64,000 nucleotides of DNA, from contig JAJDEO010000043.1 in assembly GCA_029259745.1 (NCBI GenBank), forward strand, positions 32,744 through 96,743. The letters are read 5' to 3'. This document shows, piece by piece, positions 43,672 to 53,100 of this stretch. Made by a program: the position numbers and the translations under genes. The stretch's first letter is position 1. Every line of letters starts with the position of its first letter. The notes beneath the pieces are model-generated. The model had not been told where the DNA came from. It ran no database searches and was given only the letters and a program-made list of their open reading frames with translations. The DNA is from Planctomycetota bacterium (GTDB lineage: Bacteria; Planctomycetota; B15-G4).

Positions 43672-46600
43672 ATGGACATGCACCTCCGCCTGCTCACCCG
43701 AAAACTGGCAAGAATATGCGCCGCACTGGCCATGCTTGCATCCCTCGCCGCGTCCCAGACGACCTGGACGGGCAGCGTCAGCTCGGTTTGGGACGTCTCC
43801 GGCAACTGGTCGGCGGGCATTCCTGACTCTTCGACATCGGCGACGATCCCGGCCGCCGTCCCGAACGACCCGAGCACGTCCGGCGCTGCGTCGGCGAGCT
43901 GCCTCGACCTCGACCTCCAATCCGGTGCGAACCTCACCGTCGACGCCTCCCTGGCCCTGACCATCTTCGGCAACGCCGACTTCCAGGGATCGGTCGCCGG
44001 CACGGGCGACGTGACTCTCGCAGGCCCCGGCACGCTGACGGCCGCCGGATCGACGAGCCTTCCCAATCTCGTCATCGCCGCCGGCCTCAGCGACACCGTC
44101 ACGCTCAGCGGCGCCGTCGACGTCACGGGCAACCTCACGCTCACGAGCGGCATCCTGGCCTTCGCGACGTCCGCGAGCGCGACTGTGGGCGCCGATGCGA
44201 CCTTCGCGGGCGGCGTGCTCTCGGGCGGCGTCGGCTCGCTGCTCACCGTGACGGGCGATGTCACGTTCGATGACGCGACGTCCACGGCCCCACCCGACAT
44301 CACCGTTGCCGGCAACTGGACATCCGACGCCGGCGCCGACTTCGCGGCCGGCCTCGTGACGTTCAACGGCACCGTCACGCAAACCGTCTCGGCCGCCGAC
44401 AGCGTGTTCTTCGACTTCGCCCTCGCGGCCGGTGTCGAGATCGACAGCGCCGGACTCGCGATCCCGATCGGCGGCGACATCACGATGGCGGCCGGCGCAG
44501 AGTTCTCGCTCGTCTCCGTCATCAAGCTCGTCGGCGCGACGCAGACCGTCGAACCCGGTGGTCCGTTGCCCAACGTCGAGGTCGCCACGCCGGGTTCGGT
44601 GAACCTGCGCGATGGTGTGACGCTCGACGGAAGCCTGTCGCTGCTCTACGGCAAGATGTGCATCGACAACACGGCCGAGGTCACCGTGGCCGGCGATGGC
44701 GACTTCACCGGCGGCACGCTCACGGGCGGCACGATCGACTCGTCGCTCGACATCGGCGGCAATGTGACGTGGAACGGCGCGACGGCGAACAACCCGCCGA
44801 TGCTCAACGTCGGCGGCGACTGGAGCTCCAACGCCTCGTTCGCGCCGAACAACAACGTTGTCGAGTTCGAAGGCGGTGGCACGCGCGATGTCTTCGCCGA
44901 CGACAGCGTCTTCTTCGACGTCCGCGTCGGCGCCGCCACGCTGCTCGACGTCAGCTCGGCGCGCCTCGCGTTGCAGGGTGACCTCGAGGTTCCGCCGGTC
45001 GGTGGCTTCTCGGCACCGAGCACCGTGCGCTTCGTCGGAGCCACCCAGACCGTCGACCCCGGCGGCCCGCTCCCGAACGTCGAAGTCGCCGGTCTGGCTG
45101 TCACCTTCACGGGTGCGCCCCAGGCTATCGAGGGCGCGCTGCGACTCATCTCGGGCGACATGACCATCGCGGCTGCCGCCGAAGTGGACGTCGCCGGCGC
45201 GGCGACCTTCGAAGGCGGCCAGCTCCTTTCGGGTGGCGGCGGCGCACGCCTCGACCTCGAAGGGACGTGCTCATTCACCGGCACGACGACGACCACGCCT
45301 CCCGACATCGACTGCGCGGGCGACTGGACGTCCGACGCCACCTTCGCTCCGCTGGCGGGCACGGTCACCCTCGACGGTTCGCCCGATACGTCCTTCGGGA
45401 GCTTCGGCCCCGACTTCGACCCGACGTTCTTCGTCGTCCACTTCACGAACGGCACGCGCGTCGTCGCGCACGACCTCGAACTCAACGCCGACACCATCCG
45501 CATCGTCGAAGGCGGCGAGGTCGACCTGGATGGCAATCGCGTCACAATCCCCGGCACGATCGTCGACATCGAAGGCAAACTCGACATCGGGACGGCGGCC
45601 GAGCTGCTCCTCGGTGGCGGCGTCGACATGGCCGTCGGACCGACCGGCGAACTCTCGATGATCGGCGTCTCCGCGGCGCCGGCACGCATCGGCGGCTTCA
45701 ACGGCGGCGGGTATCAGCTTCAGATCGATGGACTCGTCACCGCGTGCGGCTTCGAGTTCGCCGACCCCGGCCCGATGGGCATCGCCATCAGCCGCGACGC
45801 ACGCTTCTCCGAGGCGCCGTACGACCTCCGCAACGGAACGTTCACGTCGCCCTCGCCGGTGCCGGGCTCGGTCCTGCTCGACATCGACCGTGAGGACGCC
45901 GCGACGTTCAGCAAGATCGCCTTCGAAGACCCGTTCGTCGTGGGCAGCTTCAACGTCAAGGCGAGCGCCGCGAGCGCTCCGATCACGTTCCTGAACTTCG
46001 GGGGCAGTTTCGGCGGCCCGCAGTTCGTCGAGCCGACGACGCCGTCCGGCACGATCGAATGGATTCAGGGCGCACAGACGCAGCTCGCCTCGACATTCGC
46101 GGCGAACGACGGCGACGGTAAGAACACGCTGAGTTGGCAGACCACACTCGAGGTCGACGCCGAGGTGTTCCTCGTCGAGGCCGGAGCGTCACCGGGCGGG
46201 CCTTGGACGTTGATCGGCGAGACGCCTGCGCTGGGCAGCGGCAGCAGCTACGCGGTCGATCACTTCGGGCCCGCGGCGGGCCAGACGTGCTACCGCCTCT
46301 CCGAGCGGCTCTACCACAGCGGCACGGTCAACCCGCTCGCCGGCGACTGCGCCTTCCCGAGCACCGACCCGAACCCGCCCAACATCCTGACCGTGAGCCC
46401 GTTCGGCAACATCTCGTCGATCGACGCCGCCTTGGCTCTCGCGGCCTCCGGCCTGACCGGTCCGATCGTCGACATTCGCGTTGCCGGCGGCACCTATCCG
46501 CCGTTCACGCTCGACGGCAGTCAGTTTCCTGCGGGCGCCATCCACATCGGCGCGCTCGGCAACGGCAAGGTCATCATCGACGTCTCGAACGGCCCCGTGC

Positions 46601-47331
46601 AGATCGCCAACGTGCCGTTCTTCACGGACGTGTTCGTGTCCGACCTGACGCTCGTCAACGACACCTTCGTCCCCGGCGCAGGTCCGGCACTGACGCTCGA
46701 CCTCTGCAACGGACTCGTCGCGCTCGACCGCGTCGACATCTTCGGCAACGGATCGACGCTCTCGATGAGCGCGCTGGACGCGCAGCGCCTGCTCGTGCAG
46801 AGCTGCACGATGACGGGCGGCGCGCCGGACATGGTGCTCGACGGGGGCACGGACGCGATCGTCTCGAAGGGCATCGTCGATCAGCTCGCCGCGCTCGGGC
46901 GCACGCGCCTGCGGACCTGCGAACTCGGTGGCAGCATCAATGTCGGCGGGTCGGCCACGCTCCAGACGTTCCCAGGGCTCATGCCGCGGGCGGCTCCCGA
47001 GTTCTCGTTCCTGCCCGTCACGCTTCCCTTCGACGTGCTCGTCGAGGGGACGCCCGGGACGTCGCCGACGGTGCGCATCGACTTTGCGACCGATTGGTTC
47101 GACAGCGCGAAGCCGAAGTGGGAGTTCGTCTCGCTGATCCCGTTCCCGGCGGCCGTCGAGATTCCGCTGCCCCCGTTCGGCGCGGCACCCACGGTGTTGC
47201 CGTTCTTCGTGCCCCTGGCGTTCCAGCCACAGCTCCTCGGCTTCTCGCTCCACATCCAGCCGGTGACCTTCAACCCGATCGACAGCCGGATCCGATTCGG
47301 CCACCTCTCGCGGATGACGTTCACACTGTAA
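43672..47331 (+). CDS. Giant secreted beta-repeat protein
   Basis: A 1219-residue protein with a signal peptide (LARICAALAMLASLAASQ). Residues ~30-650 consist of tandem ~165-residue beta-helix-like units. Diagnostic phrases recur: VGATQTVEPGGPLPNVEVA near 44530 and VGATQTVDPGGPLPNVEVA near 45036; also the pattern GGxLxGG...PPxixxaGdWtSdA three to four times. Residues ~790-870 (TLSWQTTLEVDAEVFLVEAG) resemble a fibronectin/T9SS-tail-like module, and ~870-1219 a right-handed beta-helix section (NPPNILTVSPFGNISSIDAAL). It has no catalytic motif. Probably an extracellular or surface-layer component. ATG 43672 or 43678 may be used. Confidence 0.85.
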   Translation: MDMHLRLLTRKLARICAALAMLASLAASQTTWTGSVSSVWDVSGNWSAGIPDSSTSATIPAAVPNDPSTSGAASASCLDLDLQSGANLTVDASLALTIFGNADFQGSVAGTGDVTLAGPGTLTAAGSTSLPNLVIAAGLSDTVTLSGAVDVTGNLTLTSGILAFATSASATVGADATFAGGVLSGGVGSLLTVTGDVTFDDATSTAPPDITVAGNWTSDAGADFAAGLVTFNGTVTQTVSAADSVFFDFALAAGVEIDSAGLAIPIGGDITMAAGAEFSLVSVIKLVGATQTVEPGGPLPNVEVATPGSVNLRDGVTLDGSLSLLYGKMCIDNTAEVTVAGDGDFTGGTLTGGTIDSSLDIGGNVTWNGATANNPPMLNVGGDWSSNASFAPNNNVVEFEGGGTRDVFADDSVFFDVRVGAATLLDVSSARLALQGDLEVPPVGGFSAPSTVRFVGATQTVDPGGPLPNVEVAGLAVTFTGAPQAIEGALRLISGDMTIAAAAEVDVAGAATFEGGQLLSGGGGARLDLEGTCSFTGTTTTTPPDIDCAGDWTSDATFAPLAGTVTLDGSPDTSFGSFGPDFDPTFFVVHFTNGTRVVAHDLELNADTIRIVEGGEVDLDGNRVTIPGTIVDIEGKLDIGTAAELLLGGGVDMAVGPTGELSMIGVSAAPARIGGFNGGGYQLQIDGLVTACGFEFADPGPMGIAISRDARFSEAPYDLRNGTFTSPSPVPGSVLLDIDREDAATFSKIAFEDPFVVGSFNVKASAASAPITFLNFGGSFGGPQFVEPTTPSGTIEWIQGAQTQLASTFAANDGDGKNTLSWQTTLEVDAEVFLVEAGASPGGPWTLIGETPALGSGSSYAVDHFGPAAGQTCYRLSERLYHSGTVNPLAGDCAFPSTDPNPPNILTVSPFGNISSIDAALALAASGLTGPIVDIRVAGGTYPPFTLDGSQFPAGAIHIGALGNGKVIIDVSNGPVQIANVPFFTDVFVSDLTLVNDTFVPGAGPALTLDLCNGLVALDRVDIFGNGSTLSMSALDAQRLLVQSCTMTGGAPDMVLDGGTDAIVSKGIVDQLAALGRTRLRTCELGGSINVGGSATLQTFPGLMPRAAPEFSFLPVTLPFDVLVEGTPGTSPTVRIDFATDWFDSAKPKWEFVSLIPFPAAVEIPLPPFGAAPTVLPFFVPLAFQPQLLGFSLHIQPVTFNPIDSRIRFGHLSRMTFTL

Positions 47332-47444
47332 GCGCTCGCCCCCCGGCCCGTGCGAACGCGAGGAAGCATCGCCGCCGCGCCATCAGGACGCCGACCGAAC
47401 ACGACCGAGCACGCGCCGCCCAGGTTGCTAACCTACCCGGCGCG

Positions 47445-48236
47445 ATGACCATGCTCAGACTCGGCACCGTGCCCTACCTCAACGCCGCTCCGCTCCTCGG
47501 CGGACTCGACGCCCGCAGCGACGTCCAGCTCGTGCAAGCCGTGCCGTCGGCGCTCGCCCCGATGCTGCGCGCCGGTCAGCTCGACGCCGCCCTCGTCTCG
47601 GCTGTCGAACTGTTTCGCGATCCGCCCCTCAGTTGGATCCCCGGCCCGGCGATCACGAGCAGCGGAAAGGTCGAGAGCATCCTGCTCTTCCTCTCGACCC
47701 CGCCCGAGCGCGTCAAGACGTTGGCCCTCGACCGCTCGAGCCTCTCGGCGGCGGTCATGACCCAGGTTTGTCTGCGCTCGTTCCTCGGCGCCCATGATTT
47801 CTCCGTGATGACGTCCGACCCCGAACTCCCACTCGACGCGATCGATGCCGATGCCGTGCTCCGGATCGGCGACCCGGCCCTGCGCACCGCCGCCGGCACC
47901 CGCGACGTGCTCGACATGGGTGAGGTCTGGACCCAGGCCACCGGCCAGCCCTTCGTCTACGCCCTGTGGCTCACGCGCCCCGACGTCCCCGATGAGCCCC
48001 TCACGCATATCCTCGCCGAGGCCAAGCGCCGTGGGCTCGCCGACCGACCGAACCTCGCCGCGCGCTTCGCCTCTTCCGAAGGGATGTCGGAGGAACGCTG
48101 CCGGCGTTACCTCACGGACAGCATCGGATTCGACCTCGGGAGCGAAGAACTCCGGGGATTGGCGCAGTTCGGGGCCCTCGCCCATGCCGCGGGGCTCGTC
48201 GACCGCGCGCAGCTACCGCGCCCGATTCGAGCCTGA
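47445..48236 (+). CDS. mqnA: Chorismate dehydratase of the futalosine menaquinone pathway
   Basis: A 263-residue MqnA/MqnD-family protein with periplasmic-binding-protein-like fold. The N-terminus MLRLGTVPYLNAAPLLGGLD is the family signature; VPSALAPMLRAGQLDAALVS and ILLFLSTPPERVKTLALDRS complete the substrate cleft of MqnA, which converts chorismate to 3-(1-carboxyvinyloxy)benzoate. VPYLNAAPL and the later VYALWLTRPD favour MqnA over MqnD. It implies menaquinone synthesis by the futalosine route. Other mqn genes are not in the window. The start ATG 47445 is chosen over an extended frame that runs antisense-like through the previous gene. Confidence 0.85.
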   Translation: MTMLRLGTVPYLNAAPLLGGLDARSDVQLVQAVPSALAPMLRAGQLDAALVSAVELFRDPPLSWIPGPAITSSGKVESILLFLSTPPERVKTLALDRSSLSAAVMTQVCLRSFLGAHDFSVMTSDPELPLDAIDADAVLRIGDPALRTAAGTRDVLDMGEVWTQATGQPFVYALWLTRPDVPDEPLTHILAEAKRRGLADRPNLAARFASSEGMSEERCRRYLTDSIGFDLGSEELRGLAQFGALAHAAGLVDRAQLPRPIRA

Positions 48237-48349
48237 TCGCGGCCACGTGACATAACATCGTCACGAGCAGGCGCCTTCCTCTCGGCGCGGTCTTCCGCTC
48301 AATGCGGCGTCTCTCTCCGCTGTACCGGCTTTCTCACGAGTGCCCTCCG

Positions 48350-50137
48350 ATGACTTCTCGCGTTCCAGATCGCTACGACGTTCTCGAAGTCGTGTCCGAC
48401 ACGATGCGCGAGCGGATCGTTCGAGCGCGCGATCGTTTGCTCGAGCGCGACGTGCTCATCAAGTCGCACCCACCGGGCATCCTCGGCGATCGGGCGCTGC
48501 GCGAAGCCCGCGCCCTGGCACGGATCGACCGCCCTGACGTGGTCAGGCTGATCGACGTCATCGCTGACGACGCCGGACCGCTACTCGTCATGGAGCCGTC
48601 CCTCGGCGAAACGCTCGGCGAGCGGCTCGAACGCGAGGGACGTATGTCGGTGGCCGACACGGCCAAGCTCGGCCAGGCGCTCGGCGAGGCCCTCGGTGCC
48701 GTGCACCACGCCGGCCTCGTGCATCGTGACGTCTCGAGCGCGACGATCCAGCTGCGTTCCGAGCGCGGCCCCTGCCTGACGGGATTCACGTTCGCGAAGA
48801 CGACGCCCGCACTCGGCGCAAGCGGGACATCGCTCGTGTTTGTCGACGAGAGAGCGGACAGAGCGGACGCCGAACCGCTGACTCTTCCGCGCTACCCAGC
48901 CCCTGAGCAGTGGCTCGGCCAGGGCGCCGATGCGCGCGTCGATGTCTTCGCGCTGGGCTGTGTGCTCTACGAGTGCCTGGCCGGCGAGGCTCCGCTGCCC
49001 CCCACCGACCAGCGCCTCGACGAAGGTCGCGCGGCCATCCCGCCGCTGGCCGTCGCTGCGCCGGATACGCCGGTTGCGCTGCGGCGCATCATCGAACAGT
49101 GCCTCGCACAGAGCCCGCTCAAGCGCCCCGCCGACGGTTCCGCCGTCGCGCGCGCCATCGGCGCTGCACTCGACGAGGTCCTCGCCGCACCACGCGCCGA
49201 CGTCGTCGATACCGCGACGCCGGAACCGTCGCACCGCGCCGGAATCGTCACGCTCGCCGCGGCTGCGCTCGTCGTCGCCTTCGTCGTGCTCTCGCAGATG
49301 GACGGCGAGGGCCAGCCGCACGAAGCCGCCGCGAGCGACCCTCAGCGCGGCGCGCGCGTGCGTCGCTCGACGCCCGAGAGCGCGCTGTCGATCGACTACG
49401 CCCAGTCGCACGCGCTCGTCATCGGGATCGGCGACGCCTACAGCCGCGCGGGTTTCCCGCGTCTCCCCAACGCCGAGCGCGACGGCGACGTCGTCGCCCG
49501 AACGCTCGAGGCGATGACGTGGGAGAACTGGAACGTGCGCTCGCTGCTCGGTGAAGACGCCACGCGCGAGAACATCATGCGCGAACTCGACGCCCTCGAG
49601 CGCGTCGCGAACACCGACGATCGCGTGATGGTGTTCTACGCCGGCCACGGTGAAGCGCACGAGCGCTCGCCGTATGGCGGCTACGTCATCCCGGCCGATG
49701 CCCGCACTCTCGACGACGACCCGGGCCGCAGCTCGTGGATTTCGTTCGGTCGTCTGCAGGACATCTTCCACCAGTGTGCCGCGAAGCACATCCTGCTCTG
49801 CATCGACTCGTGCTACAGCGGCCGCGTGACGACGGCTCGTTCGGCATCGACGTCGTCACGCGCACAGACGTACCTCTCGCAGCAGGCACACCTCGTGCTG
49901 ACGTCGGGCCGCCCCTTCGAGCAGGTCTCCGACGGTGAACCGGGCCAGCACTCGCCCTTCACGCGCGCGTTGCTCGAGAGCCTGGGCCGCGACGACGCGT
50001 CCTTCATCACGACGGCCGACATGCTCGTCCACATGCAGAACGTGTTCGACGCAGCCGGCGTCCCCCACGCGCCGAGCCTCGCCCACGCGAGCGGCTCGAC
50101 CTTCGGACAGGTGGTGTTCTTTCCGCGCGCTCCCTGA
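48350..50137 (+). CDS. Pseudokinase - transmembrane - caspase (C14) fusion
   Basis: A 595-residue protein. Residues ~8-265 have a Ser/Thr-kinase fold: VLIKSH keeps the Lys of VAIK, and APEQWLGQGADARVDVFALG is the APE/DVW-like segment. Catalysis looks lost: the loop reads H125-R-D-V-S-S-A-T, where Lys and Asn of HRDLKPEN are absent, and the DFG position reads G-F-T. A single transmembrane helix (residues ~297-317, GIVTLAAAALVVAFVVLSQM) leads to a caspase/metacaspase domain (~340-595) with ALVIGIGDAY, NAERDGDVVARTLE, H433 in VFYAGHGE and C488 in LLCIDSCYSG, so the protease dyad is intact. The caspase would face outside the cytoplasm if the kinase fold is inside. ATG 48302 would add 16 residues. 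Confidence 0.88.
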   Translation: MTSRVPDRYDVLEVVSDTMRERIVRARDRLLERDVLIKSHPPGILGDRALREARALARIDRPDVVRLIDVIADDAGPLLVMEPSLGETLGERLEREGRMSVADTAKLGQALGEALGAVHHAGLVHRDVSSATIQLRSERGPCLTGFTFAKTTPALGASGTSLVFVDERADRADAEPLTLPRYPAPEQWLGQGADARVDVFALGCVLYECLAGEAPLPPTDQRLDEGRAAIPPLAVAAPDTPVALRRIIEQCLAQSPLKRPADGSAVARAIGAALDEVLAAPRADVVDTATPEPSHRAGIVTLAAAALVVAFVVLSQMDGEGQPHEAAASDPQRGARVRRSTPESALSIDYAQSHALVIGIGDAYSRAGFPRLPNAERDGDVVARTLEAMTWENWNVRSLLGEDATRENIMRELDALERVANTDDRVMVFYAGHGEAHERSPYGGYVIPADARTLDDDPGRSSWISFGRLQDIFHQCAAKHILLCIDSCYSGRVTTARSASTSSRAQTYLSQQAHLVLTSGRPFEQVSDGEPGQHSPFTRALLESLGRDDASFITTADMLVHMQNVFDAAGVPHAPSLAHASGSTFGQVVFFPRAP

Positions 50138-50184
50138 GGTCCCTGGCCGACTGCTACACTCGGACGCCTTGTCGGAGGGACACC

Positions 50185-53100
50185 ATGGATTTGCATATCT
50201 CGCAGCGAGCGCGTGTCGTGCTCGCAGGCGCTTTGCTGGCCACGTCGATCGCGGCACAACTCAACCCGGGCGACGTCATCGACGAAGCCCTCCTCGATGG
50301 CAACGCGCTCGGCGCAACGCTCGAGATCGGCGATGGCTTCGGGCACGCGGTCGCGCGCCTCGGTGATGTCGACGGAGACGGGGTCGGCGACATCGCGATC
50401 GGCGCTCCGGGTGACGGTGCGGGCAACGCGGGCGCGGTGTGGATCGTCCTGCTGAACCCCAACGGCACGGTGCGCGGCGCCACGCGTCTGGCATCCGACA
50501 CGGCCGGCATTCCGAGCCTCGACGACGACGATGCGTTCGGCAGCGCCGTCGCCGGGATCGGCGACCTCGACGACGACGGCGTGCCCGACGTGGCGATCGG
50601 CGCCCCGGGCGATGACGGCAACGACGCCAACGTGACCGAGCGCGGCGCCGTCTGGATCGCGTTCCTTCAGGAGGATGGCAGCGCCCGCAGCGTCGTACGC
50701 CTCGCCGACGGAACGCCGGGGCTCGGCGTCCTCACGCCGCACGGTTCGTTCGGCGACGGCCTCGCGCCCCTGCCCGACATCGACGGCGACGGCTTCGACG
50801 ATCTCTTCGTCGGCGCCACGTCGCGCAGCCTCCAGGGCGACGGCAAGGGCAAGGGTTTCATCCTGTCGCTCAGCGGCAGCGGCGCGGTCCTCAACGCGTT
50901 CGTCATCGACGAGAACGTCGTCCCCGGCGGCCTCGCGACGGGCGACCTGTTCGGTTCCTCGGCGGCGGCGCTCGGCGATCTCGACGGCGATGGCATCCAG
51001 TCGATCGCGATCGGCTCGCGCGGCGCCAACGGCGGCTACGGATTCGGCGCGGGACGCGTCGTGCTCTTCGAGGTCACGTCCTTCGGCACGCTCGCATCGT
51101 CGCTCGACCTCGGCCTCAGCGCCGAGATCTCGCTCGACGGCGGCGATCAGTTCGGCGCGAGCATGGCGTCCCTTGGCGACCTCGACGGCGACGGCGTCGA
51201 CGACATCATCATCGGCGCTGAAGGCGACGACGACGGCGGAACGAACCTCGGCGCGGCCTACGTCTTCTCGCTCTCGACGGACGGCGAGGTGGTTCAGAAC
51301 TCGAAGATCAGCTCCACGACCGGCGGGTTCGACGGACCGCTGCCCGCCTTCGCGCGCTTCGGCGCCGGGCTCACGGTGATCGACGACCTCAACGGCGACG
51401 AGGTCGTCGAGTTCGTCGTCGGCGCTCCGGGCGCGGCGTCCGGCTGGCTGTTGTACGCGCAGGGATTCAAGGATGACGGGAAGAAGCCCTTCCCGGCGTT
51501 GACGCCCGCACTCGACGGACGCCCAGGCCGTGCAGGCCTGGCCTTGCCGCCGTCGTCCGGTATCGGCGACGACAAGATCGACGATCCGTTCGTCGGCGTT
51601 CCGGGACTCGACAAGAAGTCGGTCTTCATCAACACACCCCTGATCGGCCCCGAGCAAAGCGTTGTCTTCATCGAGCTCGACGAGATTCCGACGGGCGACA
51701 ATCCCGCCCAGGCGCTCACGTCCGACTTCTCGGATGACGACCGCGACGACATCATCACGGCCAACTCCGGGAGCGACTCGCTTTCATACCTCGAAGCGAC
51801 CGGCCCCGGCGCTCCAGGCTTCTTCGACCCCAAGCCCGAGCTGCCGCTTCCGTCAGGCTTCACGCCGATCTCCGTGACCTCGGACGACTTTGGCAACGGC
51901 CCACCACTCGACGTCGTCGCGGCCGGCGCCGGCGGACTCTTCGGGTACTTCGGCAGCGGCGCGGGAACGTTCACGGCGATGCCCGCGATCCCCTTCGTCG
52001 ATCTGCTGACGGACGTCGTATCCGGTGACGTCGACGGCGATGGCGACAACGACCTCATCACGGCCAGCGGCGCGCTCGCCCAGGCGGGCATCGAGAGCGG
52101 CTTCGTCACGGTGCTGCTCAACGACGGCGCCGGCAACTTCACGATCAACAACACCTTCGCCACGGGACAGGCCGTGGTCTCGGTGCTGCTCGGCGACTTC
52201 GACACGATCGACGCCGGCAACAACCTCGACGTCCTCGTGGCGATCCACGAGTTCCTCGACCCCGCGCTCAACGTGCCCCAGGGGCGCATCGAGCTCTGGG
52301 TCGGCGACGGCACGGGCAGCTTCACGATCTCGTCGCTCTTCGCGGGCGTCGTCGTGCCGAACGCCAACGGCAGTCACCCGACCTACGGCGCGATCGGCGA
52401 CATCGACTCCGACGGCACGCTCGACGCCGTCTACACGACGTCCGACAACATCTCGCACCCCAGCTCCGACTTCGCCGACGCCCAGGCCCCACTGATCGTG
52501 ACCTCACTCGTCAACGACGGCGCCGGTTCGTTCGACGTCGTCACCGTCGGCACGGCCTACTCGGGCAAGAGCATCACGCCGATCCTGCTCGACCTGGCTC
52601 CCGAGCCGGCCGGCAACCTCGACCTGATCCTCATCTGGTACCAGGACCTGCTCGCCGGAACCCTGGGCACGGACATCCAGACGTTCCTCGGATTCCTCGT
52701 CGGCGCGGGCGACGGGTTCTTCTTCGACCCCGCACCGAACCAGTTCCTCACCGGCGAAGAGCCGGGCAACGGCGACGTGCGCGATGTGGGTAGCGCTGAT
52801 GTCGACGGCTCGCCCGACCTCATCATCCCGTCGCTGAAGGGCAACGACTTCACGGTCTTTGTCAATGACGGCACCGCCGACTTCACACCGGCCGGCACCT
52901 TCGGGCCTGTCGACGACTTCGTCGCGCCGCCGTTCTTCGAGGGTGGCCCTTGGGACCTGCGCGTCGCCGATCTCAATGACGATGACATCGCCGACGTCCT
53001 CATCCACAACCTCTGGATGAACAAGAACCCTCTGCCCGCGGCCGGCGACCTGCTCGGCGCTTCGAGCGTGAGCGCGTTCGTCGGCGATGCTGCCGGCGGC

